Below, one piece after another: positions 24,318 through 31,428 of a stretch of DNA of 31,483 bases. Made by a program: the position numbers and the translations under genes. Location of the stretch: positions 1-31,483 of the forward strand of contig UNSN01000006.1 in NCBI GenBank assembly GCA_900555675.1. Reading direction: 5' to 3'. Positions within the stretch are counted from its first letter, which is position 1. The number at the start of each line of letters is the position of its first letter. The stretch comes from Candidatus Saccharimonadota bacterium (GTDB lineage Bacteria; Patescibacteriota; Saccharimonadia; Saccharimonadales; Saccharimonadaceae). The notes below the pieces were generated by a model. The model had not been told where the DNA came from. It searched no databases and saw only the letters and a program-made list of their open reading frames with translations.

Positions 24318-24911
24318 ATGACTATTTGTAAAACCGGCAATCCACTTTTGTATGATCAGATAGTATCCGATCCAGCTAACGCTGATTTTACAGAAAAAGG
24401 ATGGTTGCCTGTATATTCCGCTTCACCAAATTCAAAAATTGTGTTAGTTGGACAAGCTCCGGGGCGGATTGCTCAACAAACATTGAAGCCTTGGAACGAT
24501 GCAAGTGGACGTTTACTCCGTCAGTGGTTGGACGTAACAGACGAGCAATTTTATGACCCCAATCTTTTTGCGCTGATGCCGATGGATTTTTATTATCCAG
24601 GCAAGGGTACGCATGGTGATTTGCCGCCACGCCTGGACTTTGCTAGAAAATGGCATCCGCGTTTGTTGGCGCAAATGCCGAATGTGCGATTGATTATATT
24701 GGTTGGGTCTTATGCTCAGAAATACTATTTGAACCATCGCGTTGAACGTAACTTAACGGCAACAGTATCTAATTTTGACGCATATTTACCAGATTATTTT
24801 CCGTTGGTTCATCCATCGCCACTTAACATTGGTTGGCGTAAGCGTAATCCGTGGTTTGAAATAGATGTTGTGCCGGTTTTGCAGTCTATAGTTAGGGAAT
24901 CGTTGTTGTAA
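24318..24911 (+). CDS. Uracil-DNA glycosylase superfamily protein
   Basis: A 197-aa protein. ATG 24318 lies 1 nt after the trxA stop; the longer frame would overlap trxA. It has the UDG-superfamily motif A GQAPG (45-49) with WNDASGRLLRQWL, the central FALMPMDFYYPGKG, the strand RLIILVGSYAQKYYL, and motif B HPSPLN (165-170). The cysteines of the Fe-S family 4 and 5 enzymes are absent, so it belongs to the cluster-free relatives of family 4/UDG-like proteins. Expected role: excision of uracil or a related damaged base. Co-transcription with fur and trxA suggests repair linked to oxidative stress. Exact substrate is unproven. Confidence 0.85.
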   Translation: MTICKTGNPLLYDQIVSDPANADFTEKGWLPVYSASPNSKIVLVGQAPGRIAQQTLKPWNDASGRLLRQWLDVTDEQFYDPNLFALMPMDFYYPGKGTHGDLPPRLDFARKWHPRLLAQMPNVRLIILVGSYAQKYYLNHRVERNLTATVSNFDAYLPDYFPLVHPSPLNIGWRKRNPWFEIDVVPVLQSIVRESLL

Positions 24912-24925
24912 TACATTAATTTAAT

Positions 24926-24979
24926 ATGGACTATCTTCCCGAAGAATATTACGCTTTGTATGCTAATAAGCGCCAGTAG
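24926..24979 (+). CDS. Possible 17-codon mini-ORF
   Basis: ATG 24926 to TAG 24979 would encode MDYLPEEYYALYANKRQ, between the glycosylase gene and the HD pseudogene. A weak TACATT lies 8 nt upstream of the ATG. It may be a remnant of a decayed gene or a chance ORF. The rest of 24912-25008 holds only a short CGCC/GGCG hairpin and the next promoter. Confidence 0.15.
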   Translation: MDYLPEEYYALYANKRQ

Positions 24980-24996
24980 GCGACTCTGCTTTTATG

Positions 24997-25002
24997 TATA
25001 AT
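24997..25002 (+). promoter_or_regulatory. -10 box of the broken HD-domain gene
   Basis: TATAAT at 24997-25002, then six bases and ATG 25009. This is the leaderless spacing used by intact genes here, so the promoter appears to have survived although the reading frame is interrupted. No clear -35. Confidence 0.55.
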
Positions 25003-25008
25003 ATGAGT

Positions 25009-25731
25009 ATGAACGATCAACAAATTTCCCAGCTTGAAATAGTAAAGGCTAAAGTTCGTCAGTTGCTGGGCGGCGACACCTCGGGGCATGCTGATGATCA
25101 TGTTGAGTGAGTGGCGTTGCTGGCAGAGTGTTTCGCTAATGAATGTAGCGAATCGGTGAACCTGCAAGAAGTGCTATTGACGGCTTGGCTACATGATGTC
25201 GATGATTATAAGTTAGTCGGTAAAACGCAGGCGGAAAAATTGACGAACGCAGTAGATATTATGGCGCAGGCAGAGGCGAATGATGATTTAAGTCAGGCTG
25301 TGTTAGAGAATATTGCGGCGATTGGTTATAACAAACGGCTGAACGGCAAGCAGTCGTAGTGGTTGGCGGGGAAATTGGCGTCTGACGCTGATATGTGTGA
25401 TGCTATTGGCGCGGTCGGCATTGAGCGGGCGTTGGTTTATGCTTGTCATCACGGCGGGCGGATTTTTGATCCTAAAGCCTGGCCGAATGTCAATCTGGCG
25501 GCGCACAAATATAACACTGATGGCAATACGCATGACACTGACGGATTTATCAATCACTTCTTTGAGAAGCTGCTGAAATTGAAAGGTTTGATGTTGACTG
25601 AGCCGGGGCGAATAGAAGCGGAGAATCGTCATCAAATTATGGTTGATTTTCTTCGCGCCTATTTTCACGAAAAGAATGCGCCCGAGTGGAGTGATTTTTT
25701 GGAGGAATATTTACGTAGCGTCAGTGTCTAG
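25009..25731 (+). pseudogene. HD-domain phosphohydrolase gene interrupted by two in-frame stops
   Basis: A single 241-codon frame runs from ATG 25009 to TAG 25729-25731 but is cut by TGA at 25108-25110 and TAG at 25357-25359. The conceptual protein is an HD-family phosphohydrolase: GHADDHVE (first His), WLHDVDDYK (HD pair), DADMCDAIGAVGIERA (distal Asp), and GGRIFDPKAW. In relatives the residue after HVE is commonly Arg; CGA to TGA would be one C-to-T change. The second stop could likewise come from CAG or TGG. There is no frameshift and codon use past the stops is normal, so the damage is recent. Alternatives are assembly error or stop suppression. HD proteins of this kind act on nucleotides; the substrate is unknown. 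Confidence 0.8.
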
Positions 25732-25733
25732 AA

Positions 25734-25768
25734 TAGACTAAACTTAGTATATTGAATATTATAGTCTA
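25734..25768 (+). promoter_or_regulatory. Promoter of the candidate ART gene, flanked by an inverted repeat
   Basis: TAGACT (25734-25739), 17 bp, TATTAT (25757-25762), 8 nt before ATG 25771. Arms TAGACTA (25734-25740) and TAGTCTA (25762-25768) are perfectly complementary and bracket the core promoter from -35 to the start site, a possible operator. Confidence 0.45.
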
Positions 25769-25770
25769 GT

Positions 25771-26790
25771 ATGGAAAAGATTTTGAAGATACTTAATACT
25801 CGGTTTTGTAAGTTAGCTAAAAATAGTGCCACCGAGAAGCGCACACACCGATATTCTCGAAACTCGCTAAGACGAGGCGATAAAGCTGAAGGTGATAAAT
25901 ATCAAAGACTATTTGTAAAGAAATCATTACAATATTTACCGCATCATCTATTATTAGCGGTTTCCCATAGAATGCGATTGCGATGGGCTGAAAAAATATT
26001 AGACAAATTTGCCAGAAAATATATAATCAAGCCAAAATCAATACGCCAGTTTAAAGAGTCCGAAATAAAAGAATATCAAAAACTGACGAAAGGCACTCAG
26101 TTTTGGCATGGTACCGGCCGCTGGCAGCATGGTGAGCACGGTATAACTGATGTCCTGAAAAGTTTTTGTGATGCTGCCGGACTTAAGCCAGCGCGTGATG
26201 TGTATGCAGTCTTTGGCGGGAGCAATCAACGTGTTGTGTATTCGGTTTCACTGTGTCGGAGCAGAATGATCGCGCGATCGTATGCTGATATGCATAGGCT
26301 TGGGTGGAAAGAAGAAAATCGTTACGGTGATGCGCTTATGTGGGTATCGTATTATTATGGCATGTTTTATGCTCGTCTATTCATAACTAGAGGTTTTAAA
26401 ATGATGTGTCGCTGGAAAGCATGGCGAGCATTGTCTCACGATAATAATGGTGATAATACTTGGGGCAAAAAAGTAAATAGCCAAGCACGAAATGTATGGG
26501 ACGTTTTTTGCTTAGGTAGTGACATATCTGGAAATTATCCGATATTAATTGGTGTGAAAAATATTGATTCACAGATAAAACTAGATAAGCCAATGTCTCA
26601 ATACGAAGTTCGTGCTAATAAACTGATAAATATTGTAAATATTTCACATGTGGAAGTACCGTATGACAAGCAAGATGAAGTGCGAAAGTTATTGCACAAA
26701 CACGATGTTAAATTGCCAGTAACGAGTATAGAATTAGGCGAATATGTTAGCTCAAAAGAGCGTTTTATTGACCTGATCAGCGCTTTGTAG
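25771..26790 (+). CDS. Unrecognised 339-aa protein; candidate ADP-ribosyltransferase fold
   Basis: No family could be assigned with certainty. The N-terminal ~105 residues are basic and helical (including RRGDKAEGDKYQRLF). From residue 111 the sequence follows the order expected of the ART superfamily: FWHGTG (His113), a helix ITDVLKSFCDAAGLKP, then a strand-helix unit VVYSVSLC...MIARSYAD (155-173, Tyr171). A strand YPILIGVK (256-263) comes next, followed by late acidic strands QYEVRAN (Glu279) and HVEVPY (Glu295). This could form an H-Y-E type triad. There is no signal peptide or membrane helix. It is more AT-rich to the eye than its neighbours and lies between a dying HD gene and a DUF488 gene, suggesting an accessory gene. 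Structure-level confirmation is required. Confidence 0.55.
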   Translation: MEKILKILNTRFCKLAKNSATEKRTHRYSRNSLRRGDKAEGDKYQRLFVKKSLQYLPHHLLLAVSHRMRLRWAEKILDKFARKYIIKPKSIRQFKESEIKEYQKLTKGTQFWHGTGRWQHGEHGITDVLKSFCDAAGLKPARDVYAVFGGSNQRVVYSVSLCRSRMIARSYADMHRLGWKEENRYGDALMWVSYYYGMFYARLFITRGFKMMCRWKAWRALSHDNNGDNTWGKKVNSQARNVWDVFCLGSDISGNYPILIGVKNIDSQIKLDKPMSQYEVRANKLINIVNISHVEVPYDKQDEVRKLLHKHDVKLPVTSIELGEYVSSKERFIDLISAL

Positions 26791-26796
26791 TTATAT
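26768..26796 (+). promoter_or_regulatory. Promoter of the DUF488 gene
   Basis: TTGACC (26768-26773), 17 bp, TTATAT (26791-26796), six bases to ATG 26803. Leaderless spacing. The -35 lies inside the last codons of the upstream gene. Confidence 0.55.
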
Positions 26797-26802
26797 GAAA
26801 TT

Positions 26803-27162
26803 ATGACAAAGTATAAAATTGAACGGATTTATGGATCGACCGCGTCAGACGATAGTTATCGTGTGTTGGTCGATCGATTGTGGCCACGCGGAATTAGCAA
26901 AGAACGAGCTGCATTGGACGAGTGGAATAAAGAAATTGCCCCGACCGATGAATTACGTAAATGGTTTAATCATGATCCAGAAAAATTCCCGGAATTTTCT
27001 CGCCGTTATATGAAGGAACTGGATAATAATCCCGCGGCAGCCGAGGCGAAGAATAATTGGAGTAAACAATCTGCAGTTACGTTGTTATATGGCGCTAAGG
27101 ATACGGAACATAATCAGGCGATAGTTCTCAAAAAGTGGTTGGAAGATTATGTCAATCGTTAG
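26803..27162 (+). CDS. DUF488 family protein (YeaO-like)
   Basis: A 119-aa cytoplasmic protein with clear DUF488 hallmarks: IERIYGSTASDDSYRVLVDRLWPRGISKERAAL near the N-terminus, DEWNKEIAPTDELRKWFNHDPEKFPEFSRRY in the middle, and the strand VTLLYGAKDTEHNQAIVLKKWLE at the end. Length is typical of the YeaO subgroup. The molecular function of the family is not established. It has its own promoter and lies between the candidate ART gene and uvrC, with no SD, in keeping with leaderless expression. The relation to its neighbours is unknown. Confidence 0.9.
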   Translation: MTKYKIERIYGSTASDDSYRVLVDRLWPRGISKERAALDEWNKEIAPTDELRKWFNHDPEKFPEFSRRYMKELDNNPAAAEAKNNWSKQSAVTLLYGAKDTEHNQAIVLKKWLEDYVNR

Positions 27163-27170
27163 AAGAACGC

Positions 27171-27201
27171 TTGCATAATTGGCGTATTTAGATTGTAATA
27201 T
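27171..27201 (+). promoter_or_regulatory. Probable promoter of uvrC
   Basis: TTGCAT at 27171-27176 and TAATAT at 27196-27201 (spacer 19; 18 if the -10 is read as GTAATA), ending 5-6 nt before ATG 27207. A weaker match than the others; again no SD is present. Confidence 0.45.
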
Positions 27202-27206
27202 ATTTA

Positions 27207-28784
27207 ATGAATCAAGCATTGCAAGCCAAGCTAAAAACTTTGCCGCGAACGCCCGGCGTTTATTTTCACAAGTCGGCGAGCGGCGAGGTAATTTATGTTG
27301 GCAAGGCGGCGGTTCTTAAAAATCGCGTACGTCAGTATTTTCAAGATTCGCGCGGGCGAGATAATAAAACTATGGCGCTGGTGGCGGAGATTTTTGATAC
27401 TGATTGGATTGAAACTGAGAGTGAGGTTGATGCGCTGTTTTTGGAAAGCGAGATGATCAAGCGGTATATGCCGCGATATAACGTTCTGTTGCGCGACGAC
27501 AAGTCTCAGATGTATGTTCGGATTGATATGAAAAGCGATTGGCCGACGGTTAGTTTTACGCGGAATCCTGCCGATGACGGTGCAGATTATTTTGGTCCAT
27601 TTTACAATAGTTTTGCGCTGAAAAAAGCGTTGCGTTATTTGAGGCGAATTTTTCCGTATCTCACTCACCAAAGACGCCCCGGACAATCAAAGTTGGATGA
27701 GGATTTGGGCTTAAGTCCAAAAATAAGTGATGGTTCGGACGCGTATAAAACTAGTTTGCGTAAATTGATAAGTTATATTAAGGGAAATCGCAGGGCTATT
27801 GTTGTGGAGTTGGAGCGTGACATGAAAACGGCTGCAGGACTTCACGATTTTGAGCGGGCGGCAAGTTTGAGAAATAAGTTGCGTGCCATGCAAGAGCTTC
27901 AGCGACGCGTTATGTTTGGCGATAAGGAATTTTTGGATATTTCAAAAGACAAGGCGCTGGCTGATTTAGCAAAACTACTTGGCTTAAAAAATATTCCAGT
28001 GCGAATTGAGGGCTATGATATTTCGCATATGAGCGGACGTCAAGTTGTGGCGAGTATGGTGGTCTTTACGAATGGTGCGAGCGATCGTGCGGAATACCGC
28101 AAATTTAAGGTGAGCGAAAAAAACGACGATACTGGAAATATGTATGAGGTGATTTTTAGGCGACTTGGCGAGCGAAATATCAAAAGCTGGGGCTGTCCAG
28201 ATCTGTTATTGATTGACGGCGGAAAAGGTCAACTTTCGGCGGCGATTAAAGCAAGGGATGAGCGCGGAATAAAATTGCCAATTATTAGCATCGCTAAGCG
28301 CGAGGAAGAAATTATTATTCATAAAACTGGCTCACAAATTGACGTAACGCGCATTGAAGAGTTGCAAAAATCTATTCATCAGGACATCGCTATTCACGAA
28401 GATAATGATGCGTATGTGGTAAATTTACATCCTACTCAGCGCAACGCAGGCTCGCACTCAAAGAATTTACGAGGCTCTGCTACCGATGTCGATTCCAGCC
28501 GGGACAGTTTTACAAAAAGTTCTATTGCGACGACAGACATTGTCAAACTTTTTCAGCGGATTCGTGACGAATCGCATCGATTTGCTGTGAGTTATCATAC
28601 AGCGCTGAAGCGTCAAAATCAGACGAAAAACCAACTTGAGGAAATTCCGGGAATTGGCCCAAAGACGCGTGCGAAATTGCTGAGGAAGTTTGGCAGTGTG
28701 AAAAAAATTATTGAGGCGGATTATGCGGAATTGCAGGCGGAAGTTGGCACGAAAAAGGCGAATTTGATTAAGCGCTTATCTTAA
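27207..28784 (+). CDS. uvrC: Excinuclease ABC subunit C
   Basis: The dual-incision nuclease of nucleotide excision repair. The 525-aa protein has an N-terminal GIY-YIG domain (PGVYFHKSASGEVIYVGKA, LKNRVRQYF) and a UVR motif near 205-235 for UvrB binding. The RNase H-like 5'-incision domain follows (IEGYDISHMSGRQVVASMVVF, LLLIDGGKGQLSAA, ISIAKREEEI). A C-terminal helix-hairpin-helix ends it (EIPGIGPKTRAKLLRKFGSVKKI). It is somewhat shorter than the ~600-aa norm. The segment between DVTRIEEL and FQRIRDESHRFAVSYH carries an unusual Ser/Asp-rich stretch (residues ~405-440) where most UvrC proteins have a short loop. Confidence 0.95.
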   Translation: MNQALQAKLKTLPRTPGVYFHKSASGEVIYVGKAAVLKNRVRQYFQDSRGRDNKTMALVAEIFDTDWIETESEVDALFLESEMIKRYMPRYNVLLRDDKSQMYVRIDMKSDWPTVSFTRNPADDGADYFGPFYNSFALKKALRYLRRIFPYLTHQRRPGQSKLDEDLGLSPKISDGSDAYKTSLRKLISYIKGNRRAIVVELERDMKTAAGLHDFERAASLRNKLRAMQELQRRVMFGDKEFLDISKDKALADLAKLLGLKNIPVRIEGYDISHMSGRQVVASMVVFTNGASDRAEYRKFKVSEKNDDTGNMYEVIFRRLGERNIKSWGCPDLLLIDGGKGQLSAAIKARDERGIKLPIISIAKREEEIIIHKTGSQIDVTRIEELQKSIHQDIAIHEDNDAYVVNLHPTQRNAGSHSKNLRGSATDVDSSRDSFTKSSIATTDIVKLFQRIRDESHRFAVSYHTALKRQNQTKNQLEEIPGIGPKTRAKLLRKFGSVKKIIEADYAELQAEVGTKKANLIKRLS

Positions 28785-28798
28785 GTTTGGGCGACCAA

Positions 28799-28827
28799 TC
28801 GACAATAAAGCATAAATTATATATAAT
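28799..28827 (+). promoter_or_regulatory. Promoter of the holin-like/secG/SBP operon
   Basis: TCGACA (28799-28804), 17 bp, TATAAT (28822-28827), seven bases to ATG 28835. It fixes the start at 28835; the frame open from 28787 would begin upstream of the promoter. Confidence 0.7.
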
Positions 28828-28834
28828 AAGACTA

Positions 28835-29209
28835 ATGAAAAGACAATTTGCAACGTTTTTGATTCGGCTGATTCTTAACTCGGTAGGTATTTGGGTTGCA
28901 GTGCGGCTGCTTGGAAATGAAACTCCGGGCGCAACTTCTGCGTGGACGTTTATGGTGGCGGGGTTGATATTTTCGGTAGTGAATAGCGTGTTGAAGCCAA
29001 TCGTTACAATTCTAGCCCTGCCAGCAATTCTATTGACCTTAGGACTGTTTACTTTAATTGTGAACGGCTTTATGGTTTACATTTCATTAGCTTTGGCGCC
29101 AGGAATTTCTATGACTTTTGCGCATTCAATTATTGCCGGGATTATATTGAGTTTGGTAAACTATATTATAAGTAGCGCGCTGGTTTTGCAGCGGGAAGAA
29201 AAGGAGTAA
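28835..29209 (+). CDS. Phage holin 4-like (YvlD-type) membrane protein
   Basis: A 124-aa integral membrane protein with four predicted helices: residues ~6-25 (FLIRLILNSVGIWVAVRLL), ~35-52, ~58-82 and ~93-117. The layout SVVNSVLKPIVTILALPAILLTLGLFTLIVNGFMVYIS matches the Phage_holin_4_2/YvlD family. Despite the family name, such chromosomal proteins are not phage lysis genes, and their function is poorly defined, though they are often tied to envelope stress. It starts a transcription unit with secG and a substrate-binding protein; secG follows after 1 nt with an SD (GGAG) inside this gene's end. Confidence 0.8.
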   Translation: MKRQFATFLIRLILNSVGIWVAVRLLGNETPGATSAWTFMVAGLIFSVVNSVLKPIVTILALPAILLTLGLFTLIVNGFMVYISLALAPGISMTFAHSIIAGIILSLVNYIISSALVLQREEKE

Positions 29210-29210
29210 T

Positions 29211-29447
29211 ATGTCAATTGATACAATTTTACCGTACGTGACACTTGGATCTGCCGTACTGATGATTATCGCAATTTTGTTGCAGCAACGAGGCGCAAGT
29301 TTGGGCGCAGGATTCGGCTCGTCTGGGGAATTATTCACTACTCGTCGCGGATTTGATAAAAACTTGTTTGATGTAACTATTGTTTTTGCGGTGATTTTTG
29401 TGCTATCGATTTTGGCAAGTATGATTTTGCCGGGATTGCAAAAATAG
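29211..29447 (+). CDS. secG: Preprotein translocase subunit SecG
   Basis: A 78-aa membrane protein that assists SecYEG-mediated export. It has two membrane helices (about 7-24 and 53-74) joined by the diagnostic Gly-rich loop LLQQRGASLGAGFGSSGELFTTRRGFDKNLF. Length is normal. The ATG follows GGAG in the preceding stop region at good spacing. Its placement between two membrane/export genes makes sense, since the downstream binding protein has a membrane anchor and would use Sec. Confidence 0.92.
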   Translation: MSIDTILPYVTLGSAVLMIIAILLQQRGASLGAGFGSSGELFTTRRGFDKNLFDVTIVFAVIFVLSILASMILPGLQK

Positions 29448-29457
29448 GAGAATAGAT

Positions 29458-31248
29458 TTGAGCTCGGATAATTCGTCATGGAATCGTTTTGCGCGGCTAA
29501 AAGTTTCCAGTAAAGATGTCAATAAGCGTCTGCGCAAGATTGAAAAGGGAAGTTTGCGTCATGCGCATAAATTCGTGACATCCAGGTTGGATCGTTTGTC
29601 TAATGTGCGACGTCGGGTTTCTGTCTGGATTATCTTAGTATTGGTGATGATTGGCGCCAGCGCGGTGCAGTGGCATATTTCTCGCAATTCTTTCACGACA
29701 ATGGCATACACTTCTGGCGGATCGTATTCTGAGGGTGTGCTGGGTCCTTTGGAAAACTTAAATCCGATTTTCGCAAAAACCAATGCTGAAAAATCCGCCG
29801 CGAAATTGCTATTTTCAAGTTTGTATCGATATGACTCAACGGGCAATATAAAGGCTGACGTGGCGGATAGCGTCAGCGTGAACGATAAAGAAACTGAATA
29901 TACGGTTAAGTTGAAGAAGGGCTTGAAGTGGTCAGACGGGCAAGATTTAACTGTGGACGATGTAATTTTTACGTTGAAGTTATTGGCGAATCCAGAAGTT
30001 GGAGCTGAGATATCTGGCTGGAAATCCATAAAATTCGAGAAAGTGTCTGACGATTCGGTGAAGTTCATCTTGCCGTCGTCATATTCGCCGTTTGTCCACG
30101 CTTTGACATTCCCGATTATACCTAAGCATATATTAAAAGACGTTAAGCCGTCGAATTTACGTGAACATGATTTTAATAAATCGCCTATATCCAGTGGTCC
30201 ATTCGCCTTTAGGTTGCTGCAGAATGTAACGAGCGATGGCATTAAAAAAGTGCTATATTTGCAGTCGAATAGCAATTATTATGGCGGCACGCCTAAGTTG
30301 GAGCGATTCCAGTTGTACGCGTATCCGACGCAGGATGATATTGCGAAAAGTTTGCGTACGCGAGAAATTACAGGAACTCCAGAATTGATCTATAACGATC
30401 AATCCGCCGAGGTGAAATCTATGTACGCCGCAGAAGCACATTCTTTGAATAATGGAGTTTACGCGCTGTTTAATAACAATAGTCAGTTCTTGCGATCAAA
30501 AGCTGTTCGTCAAGCTTTGTCGCTCAGTGTTGATACGTCCAAGTTACGCCAATCTTTGTCATTGTCTACGGAAGAATTATCTGGCCCAACGCTTAACAAA
30601 TTCCTGGGAAAGAATTCAAATTCGTCTAGTTATGACGTCAAGAAAGCGAAATCTCTACTCGACGCTGAGGGCTGGAAGAGTGTAAATAATGTTCGCCAGA
30701 AGGGAAATGATAAATTAAAGCTCAACGTGGTTGTTTTGAAGAATAGTAATTACGAAAAGGTCGCCAGGTACTTGGCTCAAGTTTGGTATGACGAGCTAAA
30801 CATAGAATCGGATATTAAAGTTGTCGATCCGAACGACGCCACTCAAAATATCCTTCAGACAGTTTTGCAGCCGCGCAATTTTGATGTGTTGGTTTATGAG
30901 CTCTCCTTGGGCGGCGACCCTGATGTTTACGCCTATTGGCATTCTTCACAGGCAACCAACAATGGTTTGAATTTCTCCAATTACAATAATGCGATAGCGG
31001 ACGATGCTTTGGAAAGTGGTCGATCTAAAATCTCAGCGAAGCAACGCGCTGATCGTTACGCGAAGTTCACTGCTGTTTGGCAAGCGGACGCCCCAGCGAT
31101 TGCCTTGTATCAGCCGAAGTTCGACTATATCCATATTCGGAACGTTAAGGCTCTCGACGCAAGTACCGAAGTTGTCAATCCCGTCGATCGCTATGTTGAT
31201 GTTCAATATTGGGCGACAGAGAAAAAGTCCGTTTACAAAACCCCGTAA
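29458..31248 (+). CDS. ABC transporter substrate-binding protein, family 5 (peptide type), membrane-anchored
   Basis: A 596-aa SBP_bac_5 (DppA/OppA-like) solute-binding protein. The TTG start has AGGAG 7 nt upstream. Instead of a lipoprotein signal it has a ~50-residue basic cytoplasmic extension, then one helix (about 54-72, VSVWIILVLVMIGASAVQW) and the outside domain. Family motifs: LGPLENLNPIF, LLFSSLYRYDSTG, YTVKLKKGLKWSDGQDLTVDDVIFTLKLL near 142-170, SSGPFAF, and LRSKAVRQALSLSVD near 344-358. No permease or ATPase genes follow; tRNA genes do. It might feed a transporter encoded elsewhere or work as a stand-alone binding protein. Oligopeptide binding fits an auxotrophic epibiont but is inference. 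Confidence 0.9.
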   Translation: MSSDNSSWNRFARLKVSSKDVNKRLRKIEKGSLRHAHKFVTSRLDRLSNVRRRVSVWIILVLVMIGASAVQWHISRNSFTTMAYTSGGSYSEGVLGPLENLNPIFAKTNAEKSAAKLLFSSLYRYDSTGNIKADVADSVSVNDKETEYTVKLKKGLKWSDGQDLTVDDVIFTLKLLANPEVGAEISGWKSIKFEKVSDDSVKFILPSSYSPFVHALTFPIIPKHILKDVKPSNLREHDFNKSPISSGPFAFRLLQNVTSDGIKKVLYLQSNSNYYGGTPKLERFQLYAYPTQDDIAKSLRTREITGTPELIYNDQSAEVKSMYAAEAHSLNNGVYALFNNNSQFLRSKAVRQALSLSVDTSKLRQSLSLSTEELSGPTLNKFLGKNSNSSSYDVKKAKSLLDAEGWKSVNNVRQKGNDKLKLNVVVLKNSNYEKVARYLAQVWYDELNIESDIKVVDPNDATQNILQTVLQPRNFDVLVYELSLGGDPDVYAYWHSSQATNNGLNFSNYNNAIADDALESGRSKISAKQRADRYAKFTAVWQADAPAIALYQPKFDYIHIRNVKALDASTEVVNPVDRYVDVQYWATEKKSVYKTP

Positions 31249-31259
31249 TCGGGTATAAT
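31232..31259 (+). promoter_or_regulatory. Promoter of tRNA-Leu
   Basis: TTTACA (31232-31237), 16 bp, TATAAT (31254-31259). Its -35 overlaps the end of the upstream gene. The mature tRNA begins 13 nt after the -10, so the 5' leader is about 7 nt. Confidence 0.65.
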
Positions 31260-31272
31260 GGTAAGTGGTTAT

Positions 31273-31360
31273 GCGGGCGTGGCGGAATTGGTAGACGCGC
31301 TAGCTTGAGGGGCTAGTGAGCATTGCGCTCGTGGAAGTTCAAGTCTTCTCGCTCGCACCA
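31273..31360 (+). tRNA. tRNA-Leu (anticodon GAG)
   Basis: An 88-nt class II tRNA. Acceptor GCGGGCG pairs with CGCTCGC (one G.T). The anticodon stem is CTAGC/GCTAG around loop TTGAGGG, with anticodon GAG at 31307-31309, reading CUC/CUU. A long variable arm with GAGC/GCTC stem is diagnostic of the Leu/Ser class. The T arm is GGAAG-TTCAAGT-CTTCT, and the 3' CCA is encoded (31358-31360). Confidence 0.95.
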
Positions 31361-31410
31361 AACATATTGCAATTATTAGATGAATTGTTTGTGATATGTT
31401 TTGCAAAATC

Positions 31411-31419
31411 TGATATAAT
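31411..31419 (+). promoter_or_regulatory. Extended -10 promoter of tRNA-Cys
   Basis: TGATATAAT with TATAAT at 31414-31419, nine bases before the tRNA start; the leader would be 2-3 nt. No clear -35 box. Confidence 0.6.
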
Positions 31420-31428
31420 AAAGGCGGT

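Noticed and set aside
25108..25110. TGA within the HD gene as a sign of UGA recoding (Gly or Trp)
   Set aside because: TGA ends tatD, iscS, mnmA and sbcB cleanly at sensible positions, and a TAG also breaks the same frame, so recoding does not explain it.
24912..27162. Mobile element carrying the HD, candidate ART and DUF488 genes
   Set aside because: The region looks accessory, but no transposase, integrase, terminal repeats or target duplication could be seen; the adjacent tRNA genes are 4 kb away.
28787..28834. Longer start for the holin-like gene at 28787
   Set aside because: The promoter (-35 28799, -10 28822) lies within this stretch, so it would not be transcribed.
28835..29209. Prophage remnant suggested by the holin-like protein
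   Set aside because: No other phage genes, integrase or attachment repeats nearby; the YvlD-type family is chromosomal and secG follows in the operon.
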